This document shows positions 1-7,651 of a DNA stretch of 64,000 bases, in pieces (the stretch's first letter is position 1; the number at the start of each line of letters is the position of its first letter). The notes beneath the pieces were generated by a model that was given only the letters and a program-made list of their open reading frames with translations, did not search any database and had not been told where the DNA came from. The translations under genes were made by a program, and so were the position numbers. Location: contig CAYSUS010000021.1 in NCBI GenBank assembly GCA_964434165.1, forward strand, positions 19,578-83,577. Reading direction: 5' to 3'. The DNA is from CAYSUS01 sp964434165 (GTDB taxonomy: Bacteria > Planctomycetota > Planctomycetia > Pirellulales > Thermoguttaceae).

Positions 1-1
1 C

Positions 2-727
2 CGCTTCGAGGCGGCCCAGGACGGCACGCTGTTCATCGACGAGATCGGCGATCTGAAGCTCACCTCCCAGGCCAAGCTGCTCCGCGTGCTGGAGAACCGG
101 CGGATCACGCCCGTCGGCGGCAACCAGTCGCGCGACGTGGACGTCCGCGTGCTCACCGCAACGAACCGCAGGCTCGAGTCGATGGTGGCCGAGAAGCGGT
201 TCCGCGAGGACCTCTACTATCGCCTCAACGTCGTGACCATCACCCTGCCGCCGTTGCGCGAGCGGCGCGAGGACATCCCGGTCCTGGCCCGCCATTTCCT
301 CGAGGAGATCGCGGCCACGTACGGCCACCCCGCCCCGCCCCTCAGCGAAGGCTTGAACCGGTTCCTGCTCGAGTACGACTGGCCGGGCAACGTCCGCCAG
401 TTGCGCAACAGCCTGGAGAGCATGGTCGTGCTCGCCGGCTCCGGGCCGCTGACCGTCGAGGACTTGCCTTCGATGGTGCGAGACCACCCCGACATGCAAG
501 GCGGCGACTTCGAAGTCCCCTCGAACCTGACCCTCGAGGAGATCGAGAAGGCCGCCATCCTCCAGTCGCTCGATCGCTGCGACGGCAACCGCACGCGGGC
601 CGCACGCTCCCTGGACATCTCCGTGCGCACGCTCCAGCGCAAGCTGAAGCGCTGGGGGCTGGCCGAGGTCTCGCGTACGGCCAACGGACGGTCGGACGCG
701 CGCGGCGAATCGGTGGTGGGCGCGTAA
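2..727 (+). CDS. Sigma-54 activator (bEBP), C-terminal part, cut by window edge
   Basis: This is the C-terminal part of a sigma-54-dependent transcriptional activator; its start lies left of the window. The visible frame opens inside the AAA+ domain with an intact Walker B (GTLFIDEIG), followed by the arginine-finger stretch (FREDLYYRL), the PLRERREDIP sensor region, a WPGNVRQL sensor-II motif and a C-terminal Fis-type helix-turn-helix (GNRTRAARSLDISVRTLQRKL). The Walker A and GAFTGA loop are off-window. It ends 80 nt before the encapsulated ferritin gene on the same strand, so it is a candidate regulator of the encapsulin operon. Its DNA-binding end is nearly identical to that of the regulator at 3306-4271, which suggests a shared operator. 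The family call is secure; the target genes are inferred. Confidence 0.93.
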   Translation, partial: RFEAAQDGTLFIDEIGDLKLTSQAKLLRVLENRRITPVGGNQSRDVDVRVLTATNRRLESMVAEKRFREDLYYRLNVVTITLPPLRERREDIPVLARHFLEEIAATYGHPAPPLSEGLNRFLLEYDWPGNVRQLRNSLESMVVLAGSGPLTVEDLPSMVRDHPDMQGGDFEVPSNLTLEEIEKAAILQSLDRCDGNRTRAARSLDISVRTLQRKLKRWGLAEVSRTANGRSDARGESVVGA

Positions 728-807
728 GCGCTCATGCACCCTCGCCGGCCCACCACGAAACGAACCGCGCCGCTCCACGAACCCCATGAAGAAAGGAAAG
801 CCGGAAG

Positions 808-1179
808 GTGACCATTGGATACCACGAACCGACCGCGGAACTGAGCACCGACACGCGACAACTGCATCGCGCCATCGCCACGCTCATCGAGGAGTGGGAG
901 GCGATCGACTGGTACCAGCAGCGGATCGACGTGACCGAGGACGAGGACCTTCGCGGTCTGTTGGTCCACAATCGCGACGAGGAGATCGAGCACGCCGCCA
1001 TGGCCCTGGAATGGATCCGCCGGCAGGTTCCGGCCGTCGATGAGCAACTGCGCACCTACCTGTTCACGACCGGGCCCATCGCCGAGATCGAGGAGGGCGC
1101 GGAGTCGAAGGACGCCGGCGACGACGGCAAGACCTCCTCCGGCCACCGGGGGCTGGGGATCGGAAAGGTCGCCACGTAG
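808..1179 (+). CDS. Encapsulated ferritin-like protein (EncFtn), encapsulin cargo
   Basis: Ferroxidase cargo that oxidises Fe(II) inside an encapsulin shell. The 123-residue protein matches the EncFtn family: a short two-helix antenna rather than a full ferritin four-helix bundle. By alignment with Rhodospirillum rubrum EncFtn (offset three residues), the iron ligands and neighbours are conserved: E28, E29, E31, W35, Y36, E59 and H62, inside EAIDWYQQR and HNRDEEIEHAAM. The last residues (GLGIGKV) fit the encapsulin targeting peptide, after a flexible Gly/Ser/Asp linker. The start is GTG at 808, with GAAAGGAAAG about 8 nt upstream; the ATG at 786 is out of frame. The shell gene begins 103 nt downstream. 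Family and cargo role are established for homologues; iron storage here is inferred. Confidence 0.95.
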   Translation: MTIGYHEPTAELSTDTRQLHRAIATLIEEWEAIDWYQQRIDVTEDEDLRGLLVHNRDEEIEHAAMALEWIRRQVPAVDEQLRTYLFTTGPIAEIEEGAESKDAGDDGKTSSGHRGLGIGKVAT

Positions 1180-1282
1180 CGGACCAGCTCGGACAGACAG
1201 GCCGCTGGGGCCTCCCCCCGCGACGTCACGCGGCAGCGGCATCCTCCGCTCCCAGAGCATTCAACCGAAGGATGAGAGACCG

Positions 1283-2095
1283 ATGAACGATCTTCTGCGG
1301 CGTTCCCTGGCCCCCCTCACCGACCAGGCCTGGAGCCAGATTGACGAGACCGCGGCCCGCGTCCTCAAGACGCATCTGACCGCCCGCACCTTCGTCGATT
1401 TCCACGGCCCGCTGGGATGGGATTTCGCGTCCGTCAACCTCGGCCGCCTGGAGAGGACGGACCTGCCGGCCGGACAGGAGGGCGTCGCCTGTAGCGTGCG
1501 CGTCGTGCTTCCCCTCGTGGAGGTGCGCGTGCCCTTCACCCTTTCCATGGTCGAGGTGGACCACGCGGCCCGCGGCTGCGAGGACATCGAGCTTGGCCCC
1601 CTGGAGGACGCCGCACGAAAAACCGCCCTTTTCGAGGAGCGGGCCGTTTACGCGGGGCTTTCGCAGGGCGGCATCCAGGGCATTGCGGAGAGGGCGAGCC
1701 ACGAGGCGGTTCCCCTCTCGCAGAACACGGCCGACTTCCCGAAGGCGGTGGCGCGGGGCGTTCAGGCCCTGACCATGGGCGGGGCTCCGGCGCCTTACGC
1801 GCTCGTGCTCGGCAGCGACGCGTGGTCGGCCCTGATGCACAGCGGCACCGGCGGCTACCCGCCCAAGCGGATCATCCGCGACCTGCTGGGGGGCGAGATC
1901 CTCCTCAGCCGCGCGATCCAAGGAGGGGTGCTCCTCTCCGCGACCGAAGGAAATTTCCAGCTTACCGTAGGGCAGGACCTGGCCGTCGGCTACGCGGCCC
2001 ATGACCGGGACGAGGTCGAGCTGTTCCTCATCGAGTCGTTCACCTTCCGCGTCCTGGTGCCCGAGGCCGCCATCGTTCTCAGGCCCGCGGGCTAG
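1283..2095 (+). CDS. Encapsulin shell protein (Linocin-M18 / HK97-fold family)
   Basis: The 270-residue shell protein of a type 1 encapsulin, which self-assembles into an HK97-like protein compartment. The length is normal for the family (about 265-285 aa). Typical stretches include the N-terminal RRSLAPLTDQAWSQID helix, DFHGPLGWDF, the FEERAVYAGL region and the C-terminal LFLIESFTFRVLVPEA strand. The ATG at 1283 was chosen over upstream in-frame codons because homologues begin MxxLLRxxLAPLT and GAAGGA sits about 9 nt before it. It follows the ferritin cargo gene, giving a two-gene cargo-shell operon, and ends 23 nt from the convergent M50 protease gene. No second cargo with a targeting peptide is seen nearby, although the HesB-like protein at 4749 could be functionally linked. 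Confidence 0.96.
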   Translation: MNDLLRRSLAPLTDQAWSQIDETAARVLKTHLTARTFVDFHGPLGWDFASVNLGRLERTDLPAGQEGVACSVRVVLPLVEVRVPFTLSMVEVDHAARGCEDIELGPLEDAARKTALFEERAVYAGLSQGGIQGIAERASHEAVPLSQNTADFPKAVARGVQALTMGGAPAPYALVLGSDAWSALMHSGTGGYPPKRIIRDLLGGEILLSRAIQGGVLLSATEGNFQLTVGQDLAVGYAAHDRDEVELFLIESFTFRVLVPEAAIVLRPAG

Positions 2096-2118
2096 CCCCC
2101 GCGCCGCGGCCCCCCGAA

Positions 2119-3273
2119 TCAAGCCGCGGGCGCCACGCCCGTCTCGCCTTCCTCCAGCTCGATCTTCAGGGCGATCAGCCGCATCATGTCCTTCAGGCTG
2201 ATGATGCCCTCCAGGTGGCCGTTGCGGGCCACGATCATCCGCGAGGCCCCGCTGCGGTTCATCCGCGACAGGGCCTTCAGGGCGTCGGCGTCGGGGTCGA
2301 TCGTGTTGCGCTCGGAGCACGGCTCGACGATCTCCGAAACCCGGCGGTCGTCCCACTCCTCGCGGGGCACGTCGCGCACGGTGCGCGTGCTCACGCAGCC
2401 CACCAGCCGGTCCTGGTCCACGACGGGAAACATCTTGAAGTGATAGCGGTAGATGAAATCCTCCACGAGCTGCCGGACGCTGGAGGACGGCTCGACCGTC
2501 TGCACGTTGGGCTGGAGGAAGCGGCGGATGGGCTCCCCCTGGAGCACGCGCCGCACGAGGAGCTGCTGATAGGAGCCGGCCGCCGCCGCGCGGACGAACA
2601 GGCCTAGCAGGAACCACCACATCCCGCCGATGAAGTTGCCCAGCACAATCTCCAGCACGCCGAGCACGATCAGGAGCATTCCGAAGCCGGACCCCATCGC
2701 CGACGTCACGCGCGTGGCGTCGCGCAGGCTGCCCATCCACCACCAGAGCGCGGAGCGGAGGACGCGCCCGCCGTCGAGCGGGAAGGCGGGCACCAGGTTG
2801 AACGCCACCAGAACCGTGTTGATCACGCCCAGATACCAGAACACCCCGCCGACGGTCGCGGGCCATCCCAGGGTCAGTCCGAGCTGCCACAGGCCGAACG
2901 ACGCGGCGGCCACCAGCACGCTGGCCACCGGACCCGCGATCGCCATCTGGAACTCGCCGGCCGGGCTGGGCGGCTCCTCGTCCATCTCGGCCACGCCGCC
3001 GAACACGAACAGCGTGATCCCGCGCATCTCCATGCCCGACGTGCGCGCGACCAGCGAGTGGGACAGCTCGTGGAAGATGATCGACGCGAACAGACCCAGC
3101 GCCCCCGCGATCCCCATCCCCAGATATGCGCGGTCGGGCAGGTCGGGGTAGTAGTGCGGGAAGAAGCCCGCCGAAAGCGACCACACCACCAGCACGGCGA
3201 TGATCAGCCAGCTCGCGTCCACCCGCACGGAGAATCCGAACAACTTGAAGAGCTGCAATCCCTTTCCGAACAT
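2119..3273 (-). CDS. Site-2 protease family (M50, SpoIVFB-like) with C-terminal CBS pair
   Basis: Membrane-embedded zinc metalloprotease of family M50B, 384 aa. The HExxH zinc motif (FHELSHS) lies in an early TM segment, and the third ligand is in NLVPAFPLDGGR in a later one. About six hydrophobic segments occupy the first 230 residues. The C-terminal 150 residues form two CBS motifs (FKMFPVVDQDRLVGCVS and ASRMIVARNGHLEGIIS), which usually bind adenine nucleotides and tune activity. Such proteases cut membrane-bound anti-sigma or regulatory proteins. The gene runs convergently against the encapsulin gene, and the degenerate sigma-54-type regulator lies 32 nt upstream on the same strand, so the two may be co-transcribed. 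The substrate is unknown. Confidence 0.93.
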   Translation of the reverse strand: MFGKGLQLFKLFGFSVRVDASWLIIAVLVVWSLSAGFFPHYYPDLPDRAYLGMGIAGALGLFASIIFHELSHSLVARTSGMEMRGITLFVFGGVAEMDEEPPSPAGEFQMAIAGPVASVLVAAASFGLWQLGLTLGWPATVGGVFWYLGVINTVLVAFNLVPAFPLDGGRVLRSALWWWMGSLRDATRVTSAMGSGFGMLLIVLGVLEIVLGNFIGGMWWFLLGLFVRAAAAGSYQQLLVRRVLQGEPIRRFLQPNVQTVEPSSSVRQLVEDFIYRYHFKMFPVVDQDRLVGCVSTRTVRDVPREEWDDRRVSEIVEPCSERNTIDPDADALKALSRMNRSGASRMIVARNGHLEGIISLKDMMRLIALKIELEEGETGVAPAA

Positions 3274-3305
3274 GAAAGCGAACCTCGCTGTGCGGGTGAT
3301 TCAAC

Positions 3306-4271
3306 TCAGGCGCCTTCGAGGCGCCACCGCTTCAGTTTCCGCTGGAGTGTCCTTACCGAGATCCCCAGCGACCGCGCTGCCTGCGTGCGGTTGCCGTCGT
3401 ACTGCCGCAACGCGCTCTCGACGGCCTCCTTCTCCATTGTCGCCAGCGTGCCGTCCTCGGCCAGACGCCCGGTCTGGGAGGGCTGGTGCGAGATGGCTCG
3501 GGCCACGGCCTTGACGTCGTCGATGGCCAGCACCTGCGAGCGGGCCGTGGCCACGATGCTCTCCACGACCGCCTGAAGCTGGCCCGCATTGCCGGGCCAG
3601 TCGAGCGTCGAAATCGCCCGCACCATGCGCGGCTCCATGCGGACCGGCGGCATCTCCCGGCCGATCCGCACCCGGGCCAGGAACTCCTCGATCAGCTCGG
3701 GGATGTCCTCGCGGCGCTTGCGCAGGGGCGGCACGTCGATGCAGATCACGCTGAGGTGATAATAGAGATCGCTGCGCAGCCGGCCCCGCTCGATCGCCGC
3801 GAGCAGGTTCTCTGACGCGGTGGCGATCAGCCGCACGTCCGATGCCCGTCGCGGATCGCCGGGTACCGCCTTGCGCGCCTCCAGAAAACCGACGAGTCGA
3901 GCCTGCGAAGTCGGGCCCAGCGCGTCCACGTTCTTCAGCAGCAAGGTGCCGCCCGCCGCTCGCGCGAAAGCTCCCGGGGCCTCACCGCCGTCGCGACCGG
4001 GCGTCTCCATCCCCCCTCCGAACAGCTCCTGCTCCCGCGTGCCTTGACCGGCGGCGCGGAACACAACCAGCTCCGCATCCCGGCGCCGGCTGGCCTGGTG
4101 AATCCGCGAGGCGATCAACTGTTTCCCGGTCCCCGGTTCGCCGACCAGCAGTACCGGGCTGTCCACGTCGGCGGCGCGGCGGGCCTGCCCCACCACGCGT
4201 CGCATCGCCGGCGACGCGGCCACCACGTCGTCGAAGCTCATCTCTCGAAGCGTCTCGCCCTGGGACTCCAT
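3306..4271 (-). CDS. Degenerate sigma-54 activator-like protein with Fis HTH
   Basis: A 321-aa protein with the fold of a sigma-54 activator AAA+ domain plus Fis-type HTH, but with key activator elements lost. Walker A is intact (GEPGTGK, residues 44-50). The GAFTGA sigma-54-contact loop expected after ELFG (82-85) is replaced by a Gly-rich stretch ending PGAFARA. Walker B, normally GTLFLDEI, reads GTLLLKNV (108-115), so both acidic residues are gone. The second arginine of the DLYYRL finger is His. The HTH (GNRTQAARSLGISVRTLQRKL) is almost identical to that of the regulator at 2-727. It therefore probably binds the same DNA without driving ATP-dependent open-complex formation, acting as a repressor or hetero-oligomer partner. 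That role is inferred. It lacks any N-terminal sensory domain. Confidence 0.9.
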   Translation of the reverse strand: MESQGETLREMSFDDVVAASPAMRRVVGQARRAADVDSPVLLVGEPGTGKQLIASRIHQASRRRDAELVVFRAAGQGTREQELFGGGMETPGRDGGEAPGAFARAAGGTLLLKNVDALGPTSQARLVGFLEARKAVPGDPRRASDVRLIATASENLLAAIERGRLRSDLYYHLSVICIDVPPLRKRREDIPELIEEFLARVRIGREMPPVRMEPRMVRAISTLDWPGNAGQLQAVVESIVATARSQVLAIDDVKAVARAISHQPSQTGRLAEDGTLATMEKEAVESALRQYDGNRTQAARSLGISVRTLQRKLKRWRLEGA

Positions 4272-4748
4272 GGCACTGCGTCTCTCTGGCGGGCGACTCC
4301 GGTGGCGTGCCGGAGGCCGGATTCACACCTGACCCGCGATCAGGCGGCGTGCAAAGGCCGTGCCTTTCCGCGGGTCATGCTGCGCGGACGCGCACGGCTG
4401 ACTGCCTGAAGGCCGCAGCCGAACCCCGCTTGAAGACGGTCCGCGTCATTCTGTCGCGACCGTGCGACGATGCGTCGGGAGACGGCGCCTGACGGGGCGA
4501 TTTCGCCGGGCTTCGGAAGCCGACAACCGCTCCCCGCACGGCGGCGCTTTCGGCATGACGGTGCCCCAGGGACGCCCCGCGGCCTTCCCAGCGGTCGGGA
4601 GCCTCCGCGATTCCCTTCCGTCGCCGGGCGCGCCCTTTGCAGCCTCTCTCTGCATCCACGCAGTCTCGTGGCGGCCGCACGCGCCCGGCCCAGACGGGGC
4701 GGTGGCCGATGGGATAGTTGTCCGACGCTTTTGCAGGAGAACGCTCGA
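4272..4748. other. Divergent intergenic region, no gene recognised
   Basis: A 477-bp gap between two divergently transcribed genes (regulator at 3306-4271 and HesB-like at 4749). It should hold both promoters. I searched for a sigma-54 -24/-12 element (TGGCAC-N5-TTGC) and saw no convincing match; a TGGCAC at about 4271-4276 lacks the -12 GC. The open frames across it are shadow frames without recognisable protein features. An AGGAGA ribosome-binding site precedes the gene at 4749. Confidence 0.5.
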
Positions 4749-5012
4749 ATGCTCACTCTCACCGATTCCGCGGCTCAGTACCTGAAAAAGGCCCTCGTGG
4801 GGGTCAACCAGCCCGACAACGCGTGCTTCCGCCTCCGGATCGGCCAGAACGGCCCGGACCTGGCGCTGGATCAGACGCGGCCCGGCGACCAGACCCTCCA
4901 GTGCGACGGCGAGACCGTACTGGCCATGGAGCCTGCGATCGGCGAGCAGATCGGCGACCGCAAGCTGGACTTCGACGAGGAGCGGTCGCAACTCGTGCTC
5001 GCCCAGGCGTGA
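4749..5012 (+). CDS. HesB/IscA-fold protein lacking the cluster-binding cysteines
   Basis: A small protein of 87 aa that reads as a HesB/IscA-like fold: an N-terminal LTDSAAQYLKKAL helix, an RLRI strand, DLALDQTRPGDQ, and a C-terminal DRKLDFDEERSQLVL. Classical A-type Fe-S carriers have one Cys in the core and a C-terminal CxC. Here only two scattered Cys remain (in NACFRL and LQCDG) and there is no CxC, so a standard cluster-carrier role is unlikely. AGGAGA lies about 9 nt before the ATG. It stands alone, a few kilobases from the encapsulin operon, so an iron-related link is possible but unproven. A palindromic repeat with terminator geometry follows the stop codon. Confidence 0.75.
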   Translation: MLTLTDSAAQYLKKALVGVNQPDNACFRLRIGQNGPDLALDQTRPGDQTLQCDGETVLAMEPAIGEQIGDRKLDFDEERSQLVLAQA

Positions 5013-5025
5013 GACGCCCGCCCAC

Positions 5026-5058
5026 AGACTTCCGAAGTCCTCACGACTTCGGAAGTCT
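5026..5058. repeat. Double-palindrome repeat, copy 1 (perfect)
   Basis: AGACTTCCGAAGTC, a 5-nt loop (CTCAC), then GACTTCGGAAGTCT. The 14-bp arms are perfectly complementary, and each arm is itself a 6-1-6 palindrome (GACTTC-C-GAAGTC). It lies between the convergent 3' ends of the HesB-like gene and the CHAD gene, so it may act as a bidirectional terminator or REP-type element. Four more copies occur in the window. Confidence 0.9.
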
Positions 5059-5092
5059 GGCTGGCGGATGACGCGCGGCGCCCTCCCCTGTT

Positions 5093-5998
5093 TCAACCCC
5101 CGGCGCGCCACGTCTCCCAGTAGCGCCCCAGACGGCGGCCGAGATGCTTGGGCTTCTCGGCAAACAGCCGTGCCCCCAGGGGCCAGGCTCGCGTCTGGAG
5201 TTCGCCGCGCTGCCGGTCGATGGCAGGCAAGAGGCGCCGCAGGACGTCCTTTTCCGCCAGCTTCGCGGCCTCGGCGCTGAGAACGCCCGAAAGCACGGCC
5301 AGATCGTGCTCGTCGCCCAGGAGGCCAGATAGCTCGTCGAGCGCGTCCTCGCGCGCCTCCAGGTCCGCGGGCCAGACCTTGCGGAGTAGGCGCACGTGAT
5401 ACCAGTGGTACTTGACGCGCTTGCGCCATTCGTGGAACCGTTCGGCGCTGGGCTGCGCCACTGCGCCGGACATCGACCGGCGCCCCCGGCGGTATGTCCT
5501 CTGCAGGCCGCCGCCAACGGACGCGAACCCCCCGGCCCCGACCTGCCACTGATCGACCGCGCGCAGCGATTCCTCCATTTGCGCGCGGAACCGCGGCAGG
5601 CGGACCTGCATGGGAACCTCTTTCTCGGCGATGCGGTCGCGCCGCGCGCCAAGCCCCTCGCGCAGCGCATCCAGCGCGCGGCGGTCCGACGAGCTGTCCA
5701 ACTGCTTGCGCAACGAGTCGGCCGTTTCGATCAGCGTCTGCGCGTCGCGCAGCGAAGAAAGCCCGCGCGCGGCGTCGCGAAAGGCGGCGTTTCCCTCCCG
5801 GTAGGTAACTTCGCACGAGGGGCGGCAAAGCCGCAGGAGTCCCCGCACCTTCTTGCACCGCTTGCGGACCTGATGCACGGTCTCGTGTTCGTCGAGATCC
5901 TCGTCCGTCAGTTCCCTAAGGGCTTTGGATATCTGCTCGCGGGCGATGCGTCGCACCCCAGCCTGGACGGTCTCTTTTCGTCGAAATCGATAGGGCAA
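5093..5998 (-). CDS. CHAD domain protein
   Basis: A 301-aa single-domain CHAD protein. The two helical-bundle halves each carry the conserved His plus basic cluster: HETVHQVRKRCKKVRGLLRL near residue 60, and FHEWRKRVKYHWYHVRLL in the second half. CHAD domains bind inorganic polyphosphate on this basic surface and target proteins to polyphosphate granules. There is no CYTH or other enzymatic domain, so it is probably a granule-binding (phasin-like) protein. ATG start at 5998. It is unrelated in operon terms to the second CHAD protein at 8664-9695, which is on the same strand with a GT4 gene and a transposon between them. Confidence 0.92.
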   Translation of the reverse strand: MPYRFRRKETVQAGVRRIAREQISKALRELTDEDLDEHETVHQVRKRCKKVRGLLRLCRPSCEVTYREGNAAFRDAARGLSSLRDAQTLIETADSLRKQLDSSSDRRALDALREGLGARRDRIAEKEVPMQVRLPRFRAQMEESLRAVDQWQVGAGGFASVGGGLQRTYRRGRRSMSGAVAQPSAERFHEWRKRVKYHWYHVRLLRKVWPADLEAREDALDELSGLLGDEHDLAVLSGVLSAEAAKLAEKDVLRRLLPAIDRQRGELQTRAWPLGARLFAEKPKHLGRRLGRYWETWRAGG

Positions 5999-6348
5999 AG
6001 CTGTCCTCCTTAATCGGTATTGCGGTGCGCGTCAGAGCGGCCTGGCCGGGTCGTTCTCGCGTCCTCCGCACGCACAGGCCGTTCGAACCTGAGCCCGAAC
6101 GGCTATAATCCGTGGGCACCTGCTGAACGGGTCGCAAAGCGTGTTCCAGGCGGGCGGCCTCCGCAAGGCCCCGCGGGCTCCGGGGGGTGGCCTGCGTCGA
6201 GCTGTCACGCCCGTGCGGCAAACTGTCGCGGCGGCGCGCCGCCCCCGGCTCCCTGCTTCGCCCGGCCGTCGAACGCCACGCCGCTTGACCCTGTCGGCAT
6301 GCCGCTTGCGACCCACCGGCAGTTCCGCGAACCCCCGAGGATCCGGCC
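5999..6348. other. Divergent intergenic region
   Basis: A 350-bp gap between the CHAD gene (minus) and the glycosyltransferase (plus). A TATAAT at 6104-6109, with TTCGAA about 16 bp upstream, could be a plus-strand promoter but would leave a leader of about 235 nt. No small gene, RNA motif or strong hairpin was recognised. Confidence 0.35.
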
Positions 6349-7629
6349 GTGAACATCCTCATGCTGACCAACATCTACACCCCGTGCGTCGGCGGCATCA
6401 CGCGGAGCATCGAGGCCTTCCGCAGGGAATTCCTCCGGCGAGGGCACGAGGTGCTCGTCGTGGCCCCGGAGTTCCCGGGCCGGCCCACCGTGGAGGAAGG
6501 GGTGATCCGATGCCCGGCCATCCCCCGCGTGTACCGAAACCGGTACTCGCTTCCTCTGCCGCTTCCCGGCTATTTGCAGCCGGCCCTCCAGGATTTCTCC
6601 CCCGACGTGATCCATTCCCATCACCCGTTCCTCCTCGGATCGACCGCGCAGCGCATCTCGGCCGTGTGGCAGGTACCCCTCGTCTATACGCACCATACGC
6701 GGTACCGCCTCTACATGGAGACCTCCCCCAAGCCCCTCGTGGAGCTCGTGTGGAGTCTGACCGTGGCGTATTGCGAGTTGTGCGACGCGTTGATCGCGCC
6801 GAGCAACAGCATTCGCGAGATGCTCGAGGAGGCGGGCATTGATCGGCCCATCGAGGTAGTCCCCACCGGCCTGGACTTCGAACGGTTCCGCCGCGGAGAC
6901 GGACGAAGGGCCCGCGCCGCCGCCCAGGTCCCGGCCGAAGCGCCGCTCGTGGGATACGTGGGCCGGCTGGAGCCGGAGAAGAACCCGGGCTTCCTGGCGC
7001 GCGCCGTGGCGGGCTACCTGGAGCAGAACCCCGACGCGCACTTCCTGCTCGTGGGCGAGGGCCTCAGCCGTGCGGAGATCGAAGCCGTCTTTGGCAAGCG
7101 GGGCGTGGCGGACCGGCTCCACGCGACCGGCCTGCTGGAAGGGCAGGACCTGGTCGATGCCTACCACGCCCTGGACGTGTTCGCGTTCGCCTCGCACACC
7201 GAGACCCAGGGCATGGTCCTTGGCGAGGCCATGGCCGCCGGCGTGCCCGTGGTCGCCCTGGAGGCCTCGGGGGTCCGCGACCTGCTGGTGGACGGGCACA
7301 ACGGGCGCATGCTCGAGGCCGAGTCCGAATCCCAGTTCGTCGCCGCGCTGAACGAAGTTACCCGGCTTCCAAGCGCGCGGCGGCGGGCGATGCGAGAGGC
7401 CGCGCGCCAGACCGCGCGCGACATGTCCATCGCCCGCTGCGCCGAACGAGCGCTGGCCATCTACGACCGGCTCGCCCAGGCCCGTCCGGTCCCGGCGGAG
7501 GGCACTCCCGAGGCGGTCGCCAGGCCGATGCGGCTGCTGGATTACGAGTGGAAGGCCTGGTCCAAGATCGTCGAGGCCATGAGCCAGGCGATCTTCCCCG
7601 GCGACTCCTCCCCGCCACGGGCACACTAG
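6349..7629 (+). CDS. GT4-family glycosyltransferase
   Basis: A 426-aa GT-B fold retaining glycosyltransferase of family GT4. The N-terminal half has the acceptor-side motifs (NILMLTNIYTPCVGGITRSI, DVIHSHHPFLLG, VYTHHTRY) typical of the group that includes diacylglycerol 3-alpha-glucosyltransferases. The C-terminal half has the nucleotide-sugar site: YVGRLEPEKN, the ATGLLEGQDLVDAYHALDVF segment, then the ExxGMVLGEAMAAGVPVVA EX7E-type motif. Its start is a GTG at 6349, after the GATCCGGCC run. A C-terminal extension of about 40 residues follows the second Rossmann domain. Glycolipid or cell-envelope glycan synthesis is likely; acceptor and donor cannot be told from sequence. Confidence 0.9.
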   Translation: MNILMLTNIYTPCVGGITRSIEAFRREFLRRGHEVLVVAPEFPGRPTVEEGVIRCPAIPRVYRNRYSLPLPLPGYLQPALQDFSPDVIHSHHPFLLGSTAQRISAVWQVPLVYTHHTRYRLYMETSPKPLVELVWSLTVAYCELCDALIAPSNSIREMLEEAGIDRPIEVVPTGLDFERFRRGDGRRARAAAQVPAEAPLVGYVGRLEPEKNPGFLARAVAGYLEQNPDAHFLLVGEGLSRAEIEAVFGKRGVADRLHATGLLEGQDLVDAYHALDVFAFASHTETQGMVLGEAMAAGVPVVALEASGVRDLLVDGHNGRMLEAESESQFVAALNEVTRLPSARRRAMREAARQTARDMSIARCAERALAIYDRLAQARPVPAEGTPEAVARPMRLLDYEWKAWSKIVEAMSQAIFPGDSSPPRAH

Positions 7630-7651
7630 ACAGCGGTGCACAGTCCGGGAA

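Noticed and set aside
728..807. Sigma-54 promoter upstream of the ferritin gene
   Set aside because: I searched for TGGCAC-N5-TTGC and saw nothing convincing, despite the sigma-54 regulator next door; the true promoter may lie upstream of the regulator.
6205..7641. 478-aa minus-strand open frame opposite the glycosyltransferase
   Set aside because: Antisense shadow; the plus-strand GT4 motifs are decisive.
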